Part shown: positions 7,825 through 14,961 of the stretch, piece after piece
Layout: each line of letters opens with the position of its first letter
How positions within the stretch are numbered: position 1 is the first letter of the stretch
Notes under the pieces: model-generated
Told to the model about the DNA's origin: nothing
Seen by the model: the letters and a program-made list of their open reading frames with translations, nothing else
The model's database searches: none
Origin: Anaerolineales bacterium
Lineage (GTDB): Bacteria; Chloroflexota; Anaerolineae; Anaerolineales; E44-bin32
Direction: 5' to 3'
DNA: 16,402 nucleotides
Assembly: GCA_030642885.1 (NCBI GenBank)
Contig: DAOWMX010000018.1
Span: 1-16,402, forward strand
Program-made: the position numbers and the translations under genes

Positions 7825-8225
7825 CATTTCCTCCTATTTTCACTTGAGTTTGATGTTGTCTTTTCATCAATTGTCGAATAAATATTGCGCATGGCGCCTC
7901 TTCTATCCAGAGCGTGCGTCAGGGCATCTGACATACGGACGCCGTCACGGTATTGATAAGGCCACATGTGTTGGATAGAAAAAATCCCTACATGGTCACC
8001 TTCACACAACGACTCCTCACGGGCTGCGTCAAGTCCCGGGACATCACAGAGAACTGCATTCTTAAAAATGTACCCTTTTTCCTCAGCGGAAATCGCCAGC
8101 TTATCTTGCAGGTCACCGATGGTTGGATCTCCATCGAGCACAATTTCGGTTTGGGCTACATGATGACCGCCAGCGTGTCTCGCAATATCACCATAAAGCG
8201 AAACGTTAACCGTGATAGAAGGCAT
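7824..8225 (-). CDS. MoaD/ThiS-like beta-grasp protein with C-terminal extension, no GG
   Basis: A protein of 133 residues and the first gene of the AOR operon. Residues 4-82 follow the beta-grasp outline: ITVNVSLYGDIARHAGG as first hairpin, PTIGDLQDKLAIS as helix, and CEGDHVGIFSIQHM where MoaD has its DGDRIAF end. In place of a terminal Gly-Gly the chain continues through MWPYQYRDG into about 40 polar residues ending SSENRRK. A sulfur-carrier role is therefore unlikely, and a structural or cofactor-handling partner of the AOR is more probable (inference). The ATG at 8225 has only a weak ribosome site; the stop overlaps the AOR start. It resembles the plus-strand protein at 5360-5677 (LYG, RHA, GD-x-x-G-I-F). 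Confidence 0.7.
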   Translation of the reverse strand: MPSITVNVSLYGDIARHAGGHHVAQTEIVLDGDPTIGDLQDKLAISAEEKGYIFKNAVLCDVPGLDAAREESLCEGDHVGIFSIQHMWPYQYRDGVRMSDALTHALDRRGAMRNIYSTIDEKTTSNSSENRRK

Positions 8226-8360
8226 TGATAGTCCGATGAGTTAATTTTTCCGATTGTTTTTTAACTCCTCAGAAATCATTCTTAATCAAACCCTGTTCAT
8301 ATTTCTGAGATTAACGTTATCAAAAGAAATTGCCGTAAATTCCAGCCAACCGTCCTGTAC
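8226..8360 (-). promoter_or_regulatory. Leader of the AOR operon with two adjacent hairpins
   Basis: A long untranslated leader (about 135 nt) is predicted between the promoter and the ATG at 8225. In the RNA sense, CTCAGAAAT (8309-8301) pairs perfectly with ATTTCTGAG (8276-8268), and the very next base begins GAGTTAA (8267-8261), which pairs perfectly with TTAACTC (8244-8238). A TTAATCTC just upstream of the first stem resembles TTAACTC and could compete for GAGTTAA. A GAGGAG ribosome-site-like element lies at the junction of the two stems. The arrangement looks like a cis-regulatory RNA, but it does not match the molybdenum-cofactor riboswitch as I know it. Confidence 0.4.
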
Positions 8361-8366
8361 ATTTAT

Positions 8367-8394
8367 ATGATATAGGAAAAGCAAGCAGTGTCAA
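8367..8394 (-). promoter_or_regulatory. Sigma-70-type promoter of the AOR operon
   Basis: On the minus strand a perfect -35 TTGACA (8394-8389) is followed after 16 bp by TATCAT (8372-8367), five of six matches to TATAAT. Transcription would start near 8360, about 135 nt before the first operon gene. This is the clearest housekeeping-type promoter in the window. Confidence 0.65.
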
Positions 8395-8721
8395 GTAAAA
8401 AGCACAATAATCGCCGTTGATTTAAACGACCAAGGTGACGATCACCCACTATTCAGCAATAAATGTCACAAATAAAGCGCAAATTGAGCGATCGAAAATT
8501 CATTCAGAATCGGAAAAATCACAACGATAATTGGTGCCCTTGGATTAATGAGGTTTTCAGTGTCCGTCCTGTCAGACTCCCTTTTATCCACTCCGCTATA
8601 AAATCGCGACCAGCTGCTCAATTTTCCAGATTGAAGCAAGATACAGGCAGAGCGTTGGAGCTATGCTCAATGAATGCCTTGTTTCTACACTATGTTTAAG
8701 GTGGTACTTTATTGGGGGAGG
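8395..8721. other. Intergenic region upstream of the AOR promoter, downstream of the sensor kinase
   Basis: I see no gene. An odd palindrome GGTGA-CGA-TCACC (8434-8446) lies about 40 bp upstream of the AOR -35 element, where an activator or repressor could bind. The open frame at 8463-8699 has no ribosome site and no recognisable content. No clear terminator was found past the kinase stop at 8722. Confidence 0.45.
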
Positions 8722-10416
8722 TTAGAAGTTGGGAAATCCGGGTGGGAATACTAGTTCCACTGTTGTGCCCGGGTTTCCTGAGCCATCCCAATCTGGTGAG
8801 GGGCTCAGGAGTTGAATATGACCGCCGTGGGCATCCATTATGGCGCGTGCGATCGAAAGGCCCAGGCCGCTTCCACCATGGTCTCTCGAGCGGGAAAAAT
8901 CTGCTCGATAGAAGCGTTCGAAAACGTGGGGGAGGTCTTCTGCGGGCACCCCCATGCCTCGGTCTTGCACCCAAATCACGATATGTGGGCTGGACTGTAA
9001 TACTGGCTTGAACGCCTCATCCATCAGTGGCGCAGGGTAACTCCCACCGCTGGCGTTTGGGTCCTGTTTCATATGGTTAGCATCTCGCATTGTAACGAGA
9101 ATTCGTTCGTCAGCTGGAGAATGCTTCAGTGCGTTATCCAGAACATTGGTGAGTACCTGGTCGATGCGATCAGGATCTGCGCTCACCATGATTGGTTTTT
9201 TAGGGAGTTCCAATTGGATTTGTACTCCACGTCTCTTCGCTTCAGGGGAAAGCTTCGTCTTTGTATCCTCGAGTACGCTTCTGAGATCGAGACTTTCTAG
9301 TTTGAGTTTCATTCCCCCGGCATCGACTCGGGTGAGGGTGAGCAAGTCATTTGTCATGCGAATGAGCCTGTCGGTCTCTCTCTCTATTGAGTTGAGGAAG
9401 CGATCCCTCACTTCGGGATCTTCGACTGCTCCATCTTGCAGCGATTCCGTCAATCCTTTTATCGCTGTTAGTGGGGTGCGGAGCTCGTGAGAAACGTCGG
9501 ATATGAACTGAGTGCGCAGTTTCTCGGTTTCCAGTAAACGGCTGCGCATGCTGTCAAACGTCCGGCTGAGTTGGCCCAACTCGTCGGACCGCTCGACGGG
9601 AATCGGGATATCGTATACACCGGCCTGCATCCCGCGCGCCGCGTCTGCCAGCACATTTACGGGGCGTAAAAGGTTCCGGCTCAAGGAAAAAGCGAGCAAG
9701 CTAGCAAGCGGAATGGCGATGCCAACTGCTAAAATGAGCCTCGTGCGCAGATCGGCCAGAACGGCGGTGATGTCTCGCAACGGGTGACCGAGAAGAAGGA
9801 CGGCCACCGTTTCATCTTGTTGAAACAGGGGGGTGGCGACGAAAAGCCAGTCCTCATCTTTGATCTTTTCCACGCTGCTGGTGATCTGACCGCCGAAAGC
9901 ATCTTGCGTGGCGGGGATCTCTTTATAAGGCTCCAGGTCGAGATCTGCAGATGAGATGACGGTTGCCCCCTCCTGGTCGATGAGCAGAAATCGGGTTTCA
10001 ATTGTGGAGCTGAGTTCGATAGTAATATCTCGTAGGCTGTTCAATTCTTTATTCGAGAGTGGTGATGCAGCCTCGTTTTCGAGGAGATCGGAGGGAGCGA
10101 TTACCTGAACGTTGAGATTGCCGATGACCTGTTGTTGAATCGCATTGAAGGCCTGTCCGATTTGCGGGTCTGGTACTTCGATATGCAGTTGAGGTAAGAG
10201 GCTCTGCGTGATCACGTGCGCCTGGGAGATAAGGCTGTTTTCAAGCGCGTTCAAGAAATAATTTTCTGCGAGAGAGAGCAGCGAGAAACCAGTGATGATT
10301 GCGGCGATGAAGATCACTGCTAAATGGCTGAGCAGGATTTTGCTTCTCAAGCTGCGCGCCCAGGTGAAAACGGGGTAACGCTGAAGCGGGGATTTCCTGG
10401 AACTATTCGCAGGCAT
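8722..10416 (-). CDS. PhoR-like sensor histidine kinase
   Basis: A protein of 564 residues. Order of parts: membrane segment 1 (about 28-49), an extracytoplasmic region (50-225), membrane segment 2 (about 226-246), HAMP linker (247-300), a dimerisation/phosphoacceptor region with FISDVSHELRTPL (phospho-His H310), and a HATPase domain with N box (N424, N428), DRGMG (485-489), FERFYR and GGSGLGLS (514-521). An insertion of about 30 polar residues lies between the N box and DRGMG. The extracytoplasmic region, about 175 residues, is long enough to sense an external signal itself. The gene overlaps the 3' end of the response regulator by 14 nt, so the pair is one operon. The Pho box in front of the pair supports a phosphate-sensing role, but no pst or phoU gene is visible here. 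Confidence 0.9.
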   Translation of the reverse strand: MPANSSRKSPLQRYPVFTWARSLRSKILLSHLAVIFIAAIITGFSLLSLAENYFLNALENSLISQAHVITQSLLPQLHIEVPDPQIGQAFNAIQQQVIGNLNVQVIAPSDLLENEAASPLSNKELNSLRDITIELSSTIETRFLLIDQEGATVISSADLDLEPYKEIPATQDAFGGQITSSVEKIKDEDWLFVATPLFQQDETVAVLLLGHPLRDITAVLADLRTRLILAVGIAIPLASLLAFSLSRNLLRPVNVLADAARGMQAGVYDIPIPVERSDELGQLSRTFDSMRSRLLETEKLRTQFISDVSHELRTPLTAIKGLTESLQDGAVEDPEVRDRFLNSIERETDRLIRMTNDLLTLTRVDAGGMKLKLESLDLRSVLEDTKTKLSPEAKRRGVQIQLELPKKPIMVSADPDRIDQVLTNVLDNALKHSPADERILVTMRDANHMKQDPNASGGSYPAPLMDEAFKPVLQSSPHIVIWVQDRGMGVPAEDLPHVFERFYRADFSRSRDHGGSGLGLSIARAIMDAHGGHIQLLSPSPDWDGSGNPGTTVELVFPPGFPNF

Positions 10417-11110
10417 CGAGTCGATACCCCACGCCTCGAACGGTCGCGACCGAGTCGGCGGCGAGCGGATTTACTTCACGCAAGCGAGCGCGCAGCCTGC
10501 GTACGGCTGTGTCTACCGCACGTGTATCACCATAAAAATCGTAGCCCCATACTGTGGAGATCAACTGTTCCCTGGTCAGGACGTGCCCCTCGTTACGAAG
10601 TAGGGTTTCAAGAAGATCGAACTCCAGGGCGGAAAGCTCTAGAAGTTGCCCATCCCAGTGTGCCTCATGTTTGTCGAGATTCATCGAGAGCGGTCCCTTT
10701 TGCAGGGTTGTTTCATTTCTGATCTCCGAAGCTTGAGCTCGGCGTAGGACGGATTTTATACGCGCGATTAGTTCACGTGTGCTGAAGGGCTTTACAACGT
10801 AATCGTCTGCCCCGAGTTCCAACCCAACGACCCGATCGATTTCCTCATCTCTTGCTGTGAGCATGATAATCGGAATATTGTCTTCCTTGCGCAGGCTTCG
10901 ACAAACCTCCAAACCGTCGATCCCCGGAAGCATGAGATCCAGAACGATCAAGTCTGGACGCCTCGCACGTGCGAGTTGAAGCGCTTGTTCTCCATCGCGG
11001 GCGACGAGGACTGAGAAGTTAGCTTTCTCCAGGTTATAACGCAGTACATCGACGATTGAAGGCTCATCATCGACAACCAGGATTGTGTATTGCTTGGTCT
11101 GAGTGGACAT
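10403..11110 (-). CDS. OmpR/PhoB-family response regulator
   Basis: A protein of 235 residues. The receiver domain (about 8-122) has the acidic pair D14-D15, phospho-acceptor D58 in VLDLMLPG, T85 and K107 (KPF). The winged-helix DNA-binding domain (about 136-233) carries LSALEFDLLETLLRNEG, LTREQLISTVWGYDFYGDTR, VDTAVRRLRARL and RGVGYRL, typical of the OmpR/PhoB class. The ATG at 11110 has an AGGA site 6 nt before it and a very short predicted leader. The promoter holds a near-consensus Pho box, so the protein probably activates its own operon. PhoB-like is the best fit; RegX3 or PhoP-type relatives are close alternatives. Confidence 0.9.
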   Translation of the reverse strand: MSTQTKQYTILVVDDEPSIVDVLRYNLEKANFSVLVARDGEQALQLARARRPDLIVLDLMLPGIDGLEVCRSLRKEDNIPIIMLTARDEEIDRVVGLELGADDYVVKPFSTRELIARIKSVLRRAQASEIRNETTLQKGPLSMNLDKHEAHWDGQLLELSALEFDLLETLLRNEGHVLTREQLISTVWGYDFYGDTRAVDTAVRRLRARLREVNPLAADSVATVRGVGYRLDACE

Positions 11111-11128
11111 TGGTATTCCTCAACGTCT

Positions 11129-11163
11129 ATTATATAGTTTCTTCTGTGACTATTTTGTGACAG
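11129..11163 (-). promoter_or_regulatory. Pho box and -10 element of the two-component operon
   Basis: On the minus strand two 7-bp direct repeats, CTGTCAC (11163-11157) and TAGTCAC (11152-11146), are separated by AAAA, giving the 11-bp period of an E. coli-type Pho box. After 11 bp follows a perfect TATAAT (11134-11129). No TTGACA-like -35 is present. This is the arrangement of PhoB-activated promoters such as pstS, where the Pho box replaces the -35. Confidence 0.7.
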
Positions 11164-11545
11164 CTTTTCGGCAGGATCGATATAGGAAAAGTGGTTGATC
11201 TTTGGAATTTTGTCTACGAAGATGGGACCGAAAAAAGTCGTATGTGCTTTGTGCTGCAGCAAGGGATGCAAGCCTCTTCGGAATCATTGAGAATGGAATA
11301 AGATTAGCAATGTGTAACGCCAATGCTTCGCATAGCCATTTATGGGCGTTTGGCCAGACAGCAAGATCGTTTGGATTATTGAGCCATAAAGAACGATCCG
11401 CTAAAATCGAGCTTGGCAAATGCTATGGAGGAGCGACAGATTGTTATTAAAAGCGGGCTTTATGTCATTCGGATGCGAATGCCAGAAAATGGTATAGAAT
11501 AAATCGTCGTGTCTCATGATTTGGATACGCAAAGGAGTGCATCGT
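11164..11545. other. Intergenic region between divergent PhoB-like and lipoprotein genes
   Basis: No gene is supported. The open frame 11202-11450 has no ribosome site and no recognisable content. Near the lipoprotein gene, TGGTATAGAAT (11490-11500) could be an extended -10 for plus-strand transcription, but no matching -35 is seen. Confidence 0.4.
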
Positions 11546-12211
11546 ATGTGGATCAAACGAAACCTGTTCTTGATGAACATCGGATCGCTCTTGCTGATAG
11601 CTGCAATCATCAGTGGGTGCCAATCGGAGCCGGAAATAAAACCTGTAAATACTGAGCCGCCAACAATAACCCTTGAAGCGACGAAGGAGGTTGAGCCGAC
11701 TGTGAGTGAACCAACTGAAAGCCCAGAGCCAATTCAGAGTCAGCAGGAATTCATCCTCACGAGCGAGGTTTTTCTTGAAGGCGAACCGGTCCCATCTCAA
11801 TATGCATGTGATGGGGACGACATTTCGCCTCCACTTGAGTGGAGCGGAGCGCCCGACAATACGATCTCTTTGGTTTTGATCATGGATGATCCCGATGCGC
11901 CTGTGGGTATGTGGGTCCATTGGGTTCTCTTCAATATCCCCGGAAGTGCAACCATGTTAGAGGTTGGGCTGCCTGCAGATGCAGAACTTACCGATGGCAG
12001 TCAGCAAGGGACCAACAGTTGGGGGAGGGTGGGCTATGGTGGACCCTGTCCGCCGAGTGGCGTCCATCGCTATTTTTTCAAACTCTATGCGTTAGACGCG
12101 CCGCTCGCGCTGGATGAAAGCGCGACTAAAGAGGTTGTGCTTGCGGCAATGGAAGGCCACATTCTTATGGAGACGGAGTTAATGGGAACCTATAGCGCCT
12201 CCGGTGGGTGA
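11546..12211 (+). CDS. YbhB/YbcL-type PEBP-family lipoprotein
   Basis: A protein of 221 residues. The start is placed at ATG 11546 because AGGAG (11533-11537) lies 8 nt upstream; an in-frame ATG at 11516 would put that site inside the gene. Residues 1-24 form a lipoprotein signal with the lipobox ISGC and lipidated C25. A Glu/Pro/Thr-rich spacer follows (about 26-70), then a bacterial PEBP domain: YACDGDDISPPLEWSGAP, LVLIMDDPDAP, WVHWVLFNIP and GPCPPSGVHRYFFKLYALD. These form the phosphatidylethanolamine-binding-protein ligand pocket (DPDAP and GxHRY motifs). The biochemical role of bacterial members is not settled; small-ligand or phospholipid binding is the usual suggestion. The protein would be anchored on the outer face of the cytoplasmic membrane, or in an outer membrane if one exists. 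Confidence 0.88.
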   Translation: MWIKRNLFLMNIGSLLLIAAIISGCQSEPEIKPVNTEPPTITLEATKEVEPTVSEPTESPEPIQSQQEFILTSEVFLEGEPVPSQYACDGDDISPPLEWSGAPDNTISLVLIMDDPDAPVGMWVHWVLFNIPGSATMLEVGLPADAELTDGSQQGTNSWGRVGYGGPCPPSGVHRYFFKLYALDAPLALDESATKEVVLAAMEGHILMETELMGTYSASGG

Positions 12212-12328
12212 TTGCTGATCTATTTCAACTAAAAATTCGTCTGCTATACGCATTATGGTTTAAAGGTCGGGCGCTACTGGTAAATTCTTAGATAAATCGA
12301 AAGAAGAAGAACCGGAAAAGTAAGATAA

Positions 12329-12369
12329 ACGGACATGCCTCCAATGAATTTCTATCGAGGCGTGTCCGT
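12329..12369. terminator. Bidirectional terminator between convergent lipoprotein and dynamin genes
   Basis: A 13-bp stem, ACGGACATGCCTC (12329-12341) with GAGGCGTGTCCGT (12357-12369), has one T-G pair and a 15-nt loop. It is followed by ATTTATTAT on the plus strand. It lies between the convergent stop codons at 12211 and 12439. Confidence 0.8.
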
Positions 12370-12438
12370 ATTTATTATCAGTAACGTCAAACCTTCCCTT
12401 GCTGGATTGGCGGTTTCAATGCCCGCGGATTTACGGAT

Positions 12439-14172
12439 CTAACGCTCAATCTCCTCTTTCAGGCTTTGGAACTCAACCTCGGTGTCATCAAGCTCCGAGA
12501 GCACACCTTTCAATTGATCTTCCTCGCTGAGGATAAATCTTCGGTAGGGGGCGATCGCCTCGCGCAGGCGTCCGACAGAGCGTTCAAGCTCGCGCTTGAA
12601 ATTCTCTGATAGAACCTCACGCAGCGATTCCTGCAATTGCGACATTTTCTGCCGGAATTCTCGCTTCGCCTTACTACGGCGGTAGGGGATAACGGCCAGC
12701 CCAAGGATGCCGATGACACCTGCAGCGAGGATCCCCGTGACATCCGCGGCAGCGGTAGTGAGAACAGCGCTGAGGATCAACCCAAGACTTATTGCGCCTA
12801 CTTCGACCAACCCGACCAGAGCGACGGATTCGCGAACAGATTCTGTTAAGCGTGCCGCCTCGGCTTTCTGGTCAAAACTTGCGATAACTTGATCCGCCTG
12901 CGCTCCCACACTATCGAGCAGCTGCCGGCGATTGTATGCAAAACCGCCCGCAGCTTGTTTAGCTGCGTCGCGGAGCGCCTCGGTTTCCTTTCGCCTTCCT
13001 AACTCATCCGCCATCAGCCGCCATTGACGCAGCTCCCGCTCCACCAGCCAGTCAATGATCTCTTCGACGTGGTGTTCAATTTGCTGCGGGGTATCACCAA
13101 CGACTTCGCTCTCAAAGGCGGTACGCATTTTCTTCGAATTGAGCATGTCGCGGATTTTTAAAATGCGCAATCGGTCGTCGAGGAATTCTTCGCCTCTCAT
13201 CCGCATCGAGAGCAATTCTTTTTCAATTCGATCCAGGTGACGTCCAAACTCCGCCTGTGTGTCGCTTTCAAAGAGCTCGAGCTGATTCTGGACTTTCTGT
13301 AGCGTAGCAGAATCATCCGCTAATACATCCACTCGTTTCTGAGCGAGGTCTTTATATTGCCTGGCGATTTTTAAACTTACGCCGAGTGGATTAAGCAGTT
13401 TTAAGTTGATGATACTTTCCTTCGAAAGCGTATCTTGCAGATATTCCTGGAAACGTTGAAATGGTTCGGTTTGTTTAGAATCCGAGTCATCCGCTTTCAA
13501 TTGCTGTGCTGCGCGAGCGGAGAGTTGGAAGAGCTCGGGTTCAAAATCCAGCAAGCGCTGAACTTGATTGCTGACGAAGGAAACGACTTCATCAATGGCT
13601 TCAGCATCCTGAAGAATGTCGATTTTATTGATGATCACGACGACTTTTTTGCCCCACTTACGGATGTTTTCCAGGAATTCACGTTCACTCTCCGTGAAGG
13701 GTCGATCAGCCGATGTGACGAAGATGACCATATCGCTGCGGGGGACGAACTCTCGGACGATGGCTTCATGATGGCGCATGACGGCGTTTGTCCCCGGGGT
13801 GTCGACGATGTGTACTTCACGCAGGATCTCCGCCGGATAACGCACGACGCGTACATCATCATTGATGAACTCCGGATTTCCTGGTTCGCCATGTTTTACG
13901 ATGTAAATCCTATCCGTCGTTGGCGTTACGCCCTCTTTAAGGAAACTCTCCCCAAGCAAAGCGTTAATGAGCGCGGATTTTCCGGAGTTAAATTCACCGA
14001 CGACGACGAGCAGGAAGAGTTCGTTGAGTTGATCGAGAGCCTGATGCAGGTGCTCGCTATCACTCGTTTCGATCTCCCAGCCATTAAGAATTTGAAGCAA
14101 TCTACGAATGAGATCTCTCTCGCGCTGCCAGATCGCACTCTGATATTCATTCAGGAGCCGTAATATCGACAT
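12439..14172 (-). CDS. Bacterial dynamin-like GTPase
   Basis: A protein of 577 residues. G domain motifs: G1 GEFNSGKS (59-66), G2 TPTTDR (83-88), G3 DTPG (124-127) and G4 NKID (182-185). After it come long helical, heptad-like stretches (about 260-450), a pair of hydrophobic segments (about 451-495, rich in Ala, Gly, Leu and Val) followed by basic RRSKAKREFRQK, and a C-terminal coiled-coil region. This is the layout of bacterial dynamin-like proteins, which bind or remodel membranes in a GTP-dependent way. Such genes often occur as tandem pairs; here there is one, transcribed alone. GAGGAG lies 10 nt before the ATG. It is divergent from the sigma operon. A role in membrane repair or envelope stress is inference. 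Confidence 0.87.
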   Translation of the reverse strand: MSILRLLNEYQSAIWQRERDLIRRLLQILNGWEIETSDSEHLHQALDQLNELFLLVVVGEFNSGKSALINALLGESFLKEGVTPTTDRIYIVKHGEPGNPEFINDDVRVVRYPAEILREVHIVDTPGTNAVMRHHEAIVREFVPRSDMVIFVTSADRPFTESEREFLENIRKWGKKVVVIINKIDILQDAEAIDEVVSFVSNQVQRLLDFEPELFQLSARAAQQLKADDSDSKQTEPFQRFQEYLQDTLSKESIINLKLLNPLGVSLKIARQYKDLAQKRVDVLADDSATLQKVQNQLELFESDTQAEFGRHLDRIEKELLSMRMRGEEFLDDRLRILKIRDMLNSKKMRTAFESEVVGDTPQQIEHHVEEIIDWLVERELRQWRLMADELGRRKETEALRDAAKQAAGGFAYNRRQLLDSVGAQADQVIASFDQKAEAARLTESVRESVALVGLVEVGAISLGLILSAVLTTAAADVTGILAAGVIGILGLAVIPYRRSKAKREFRQKMSQLQESLREVLSENFKRELERSVGRLREAIAPYRRFILSEEDQLKGVLSELDDTEVEFQSLKEEIER

Positions 14173-14234
14173 CCTAGTTGTTCTCCTCTTGGGTTACTTT
14201 CGATGACTCATAAGTAGGTTTGTACTTGGATTCT

Positions 14235-14262
14235 ATTGTAATCGCCCGAGCGCTTTCTCCAA
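14235..14262 (-). promoter_or_regulatory. Possible promoter of the dynamin-like gene
   Basis: On the minus strand TTGGAG (14262-14257) is followed after 16 bp by TACAAT (14240-14235), five of six to the -10 consensus. The -35 is poor. The leader would be about 55 nt. Confidence 0.35.
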
Positions 14263-14400
14263 AGGGTAGGGAATGTTTTTCGCTGCTGATGCGTTCGATA
14301 GGTTCCGCTCTCATGAATCTTTCGGTTTCCCCCGTAGGAGCATTGGGGTCTACCCGTACACGGAGAAGCCATGTAACATTTTCGTGGGTTTATCGTTAAT

Positions 14401-14961
14401 ATGAGTGAAGAGAGTATTCAAACACTGGATGATGCTCGTTTGATAGAACGAGCAAAGCGGGGTGAGGTAGAGGCCTTCGGCTGCCTGTACGAACGCTACC
14501 TCGAGTCGATTTATCGATATATTCGTACTCGGGTTGCTGATGACCGAACCGCCGAGGATCTCACAGAGACCGTTTTTTTACGGTCTTTCGAATCGCTCTG
14601 TCGTTACAAAGAGAAAGGCTTACGATTCTCTGCTTTCCTGTACCAGATCGCTCGTAATCTGCTGGTGGACCATTACCGGCAGAAGGAGGAAGAACTACCG
14701 ATTGAAAGCGCAGACCAGATCAGCGTTTCGCCCTCAAGGATTGACGACATAATCGTCATTCAGGACCAAGTGGATCGCTTGCGGGTAGGTCTGGAAGCAT
14801 TACCGGAGGAGTATCGAGAGATTATTCGGCTGCGGGTGTTACTCGAGCTCTCAACAACGGAATGCGCAGAGTGGATAGGACGCAGCGAGGGCGCTGTGCG
14901 AGTCTTATTACATAGAGCGATGAAGGCGTTGAAGCGCCAAGTAGTTAAAGATAATGAATAG
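14401..14961 (+). CDS. ECF-type RNA polymerase sigma factor
   Basis: A protein of 186 residues with both ECF regions. Sigma region 2 (about 11-95) includes ARLIERAKRGEVEAFGCLYERY, AEDLTETVFLRSF (region 2.2, core binding) and FSAFLYQIARNLLVDHYRQK (-10 recognition). Region 4 (about 128-182) includes LEALPEEYREIIRLRVLLELS, TTECAEWIGRSEGAVRVLLHRAMKAL as the helix-turn-helix for the -35. No ribosome site is visible before the ATG, so initiation may be weak or from a leaderless message. The last 8 nt overlap the start of the DUF5667 gene, a typical sigma/regulator pairing. Target genes are unknown; I could not identify a matching ECF promoter in this window. Confidence 0.9.
   Translation: MSEESIQTLDDARLIERAKRGEVEAFGCLYERYLESIYRYIRTRVADDRTAEDLTETVFLRSFESLCRYKEKGLRFSAFLYQIARNLLVDHYRQKEEELPIESADQISVSPSRIDDIIVIQDQVDRLRVGLEALPEEYREIIRLRVLLELSTTECAEWIGRSEGAVRVLLHRAMKALKRQVVKDNE

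Noticed and set aside
8226..8360. Molybdenum-cofactor riboswitch in the AOR leader
   Set aside because: The leader has hairpins, but I do not see the conserved Moco motif blocks; it is kept only as an unclassified leader structure.
8463..8699. A 78-codon plus-strand open frame
   Set aside because: No ribosome site, no recognisable content, and it runs into the end of the sensor kinase gene from the opposite side.
11202..11450. An 82-codon plus-strand open frame in the intergenic region
   Set aside because: No ribosome site and low-information composition; the real gene nearby starts at 11546 with a good site.
13435..14163. A 242-codon open frame on the plus strand
   Set aside because: It is antisense to the GTPase domain of the dynamin-like gene, whose G1-G4 motifs are unmistakable; the antisense product has no family features.
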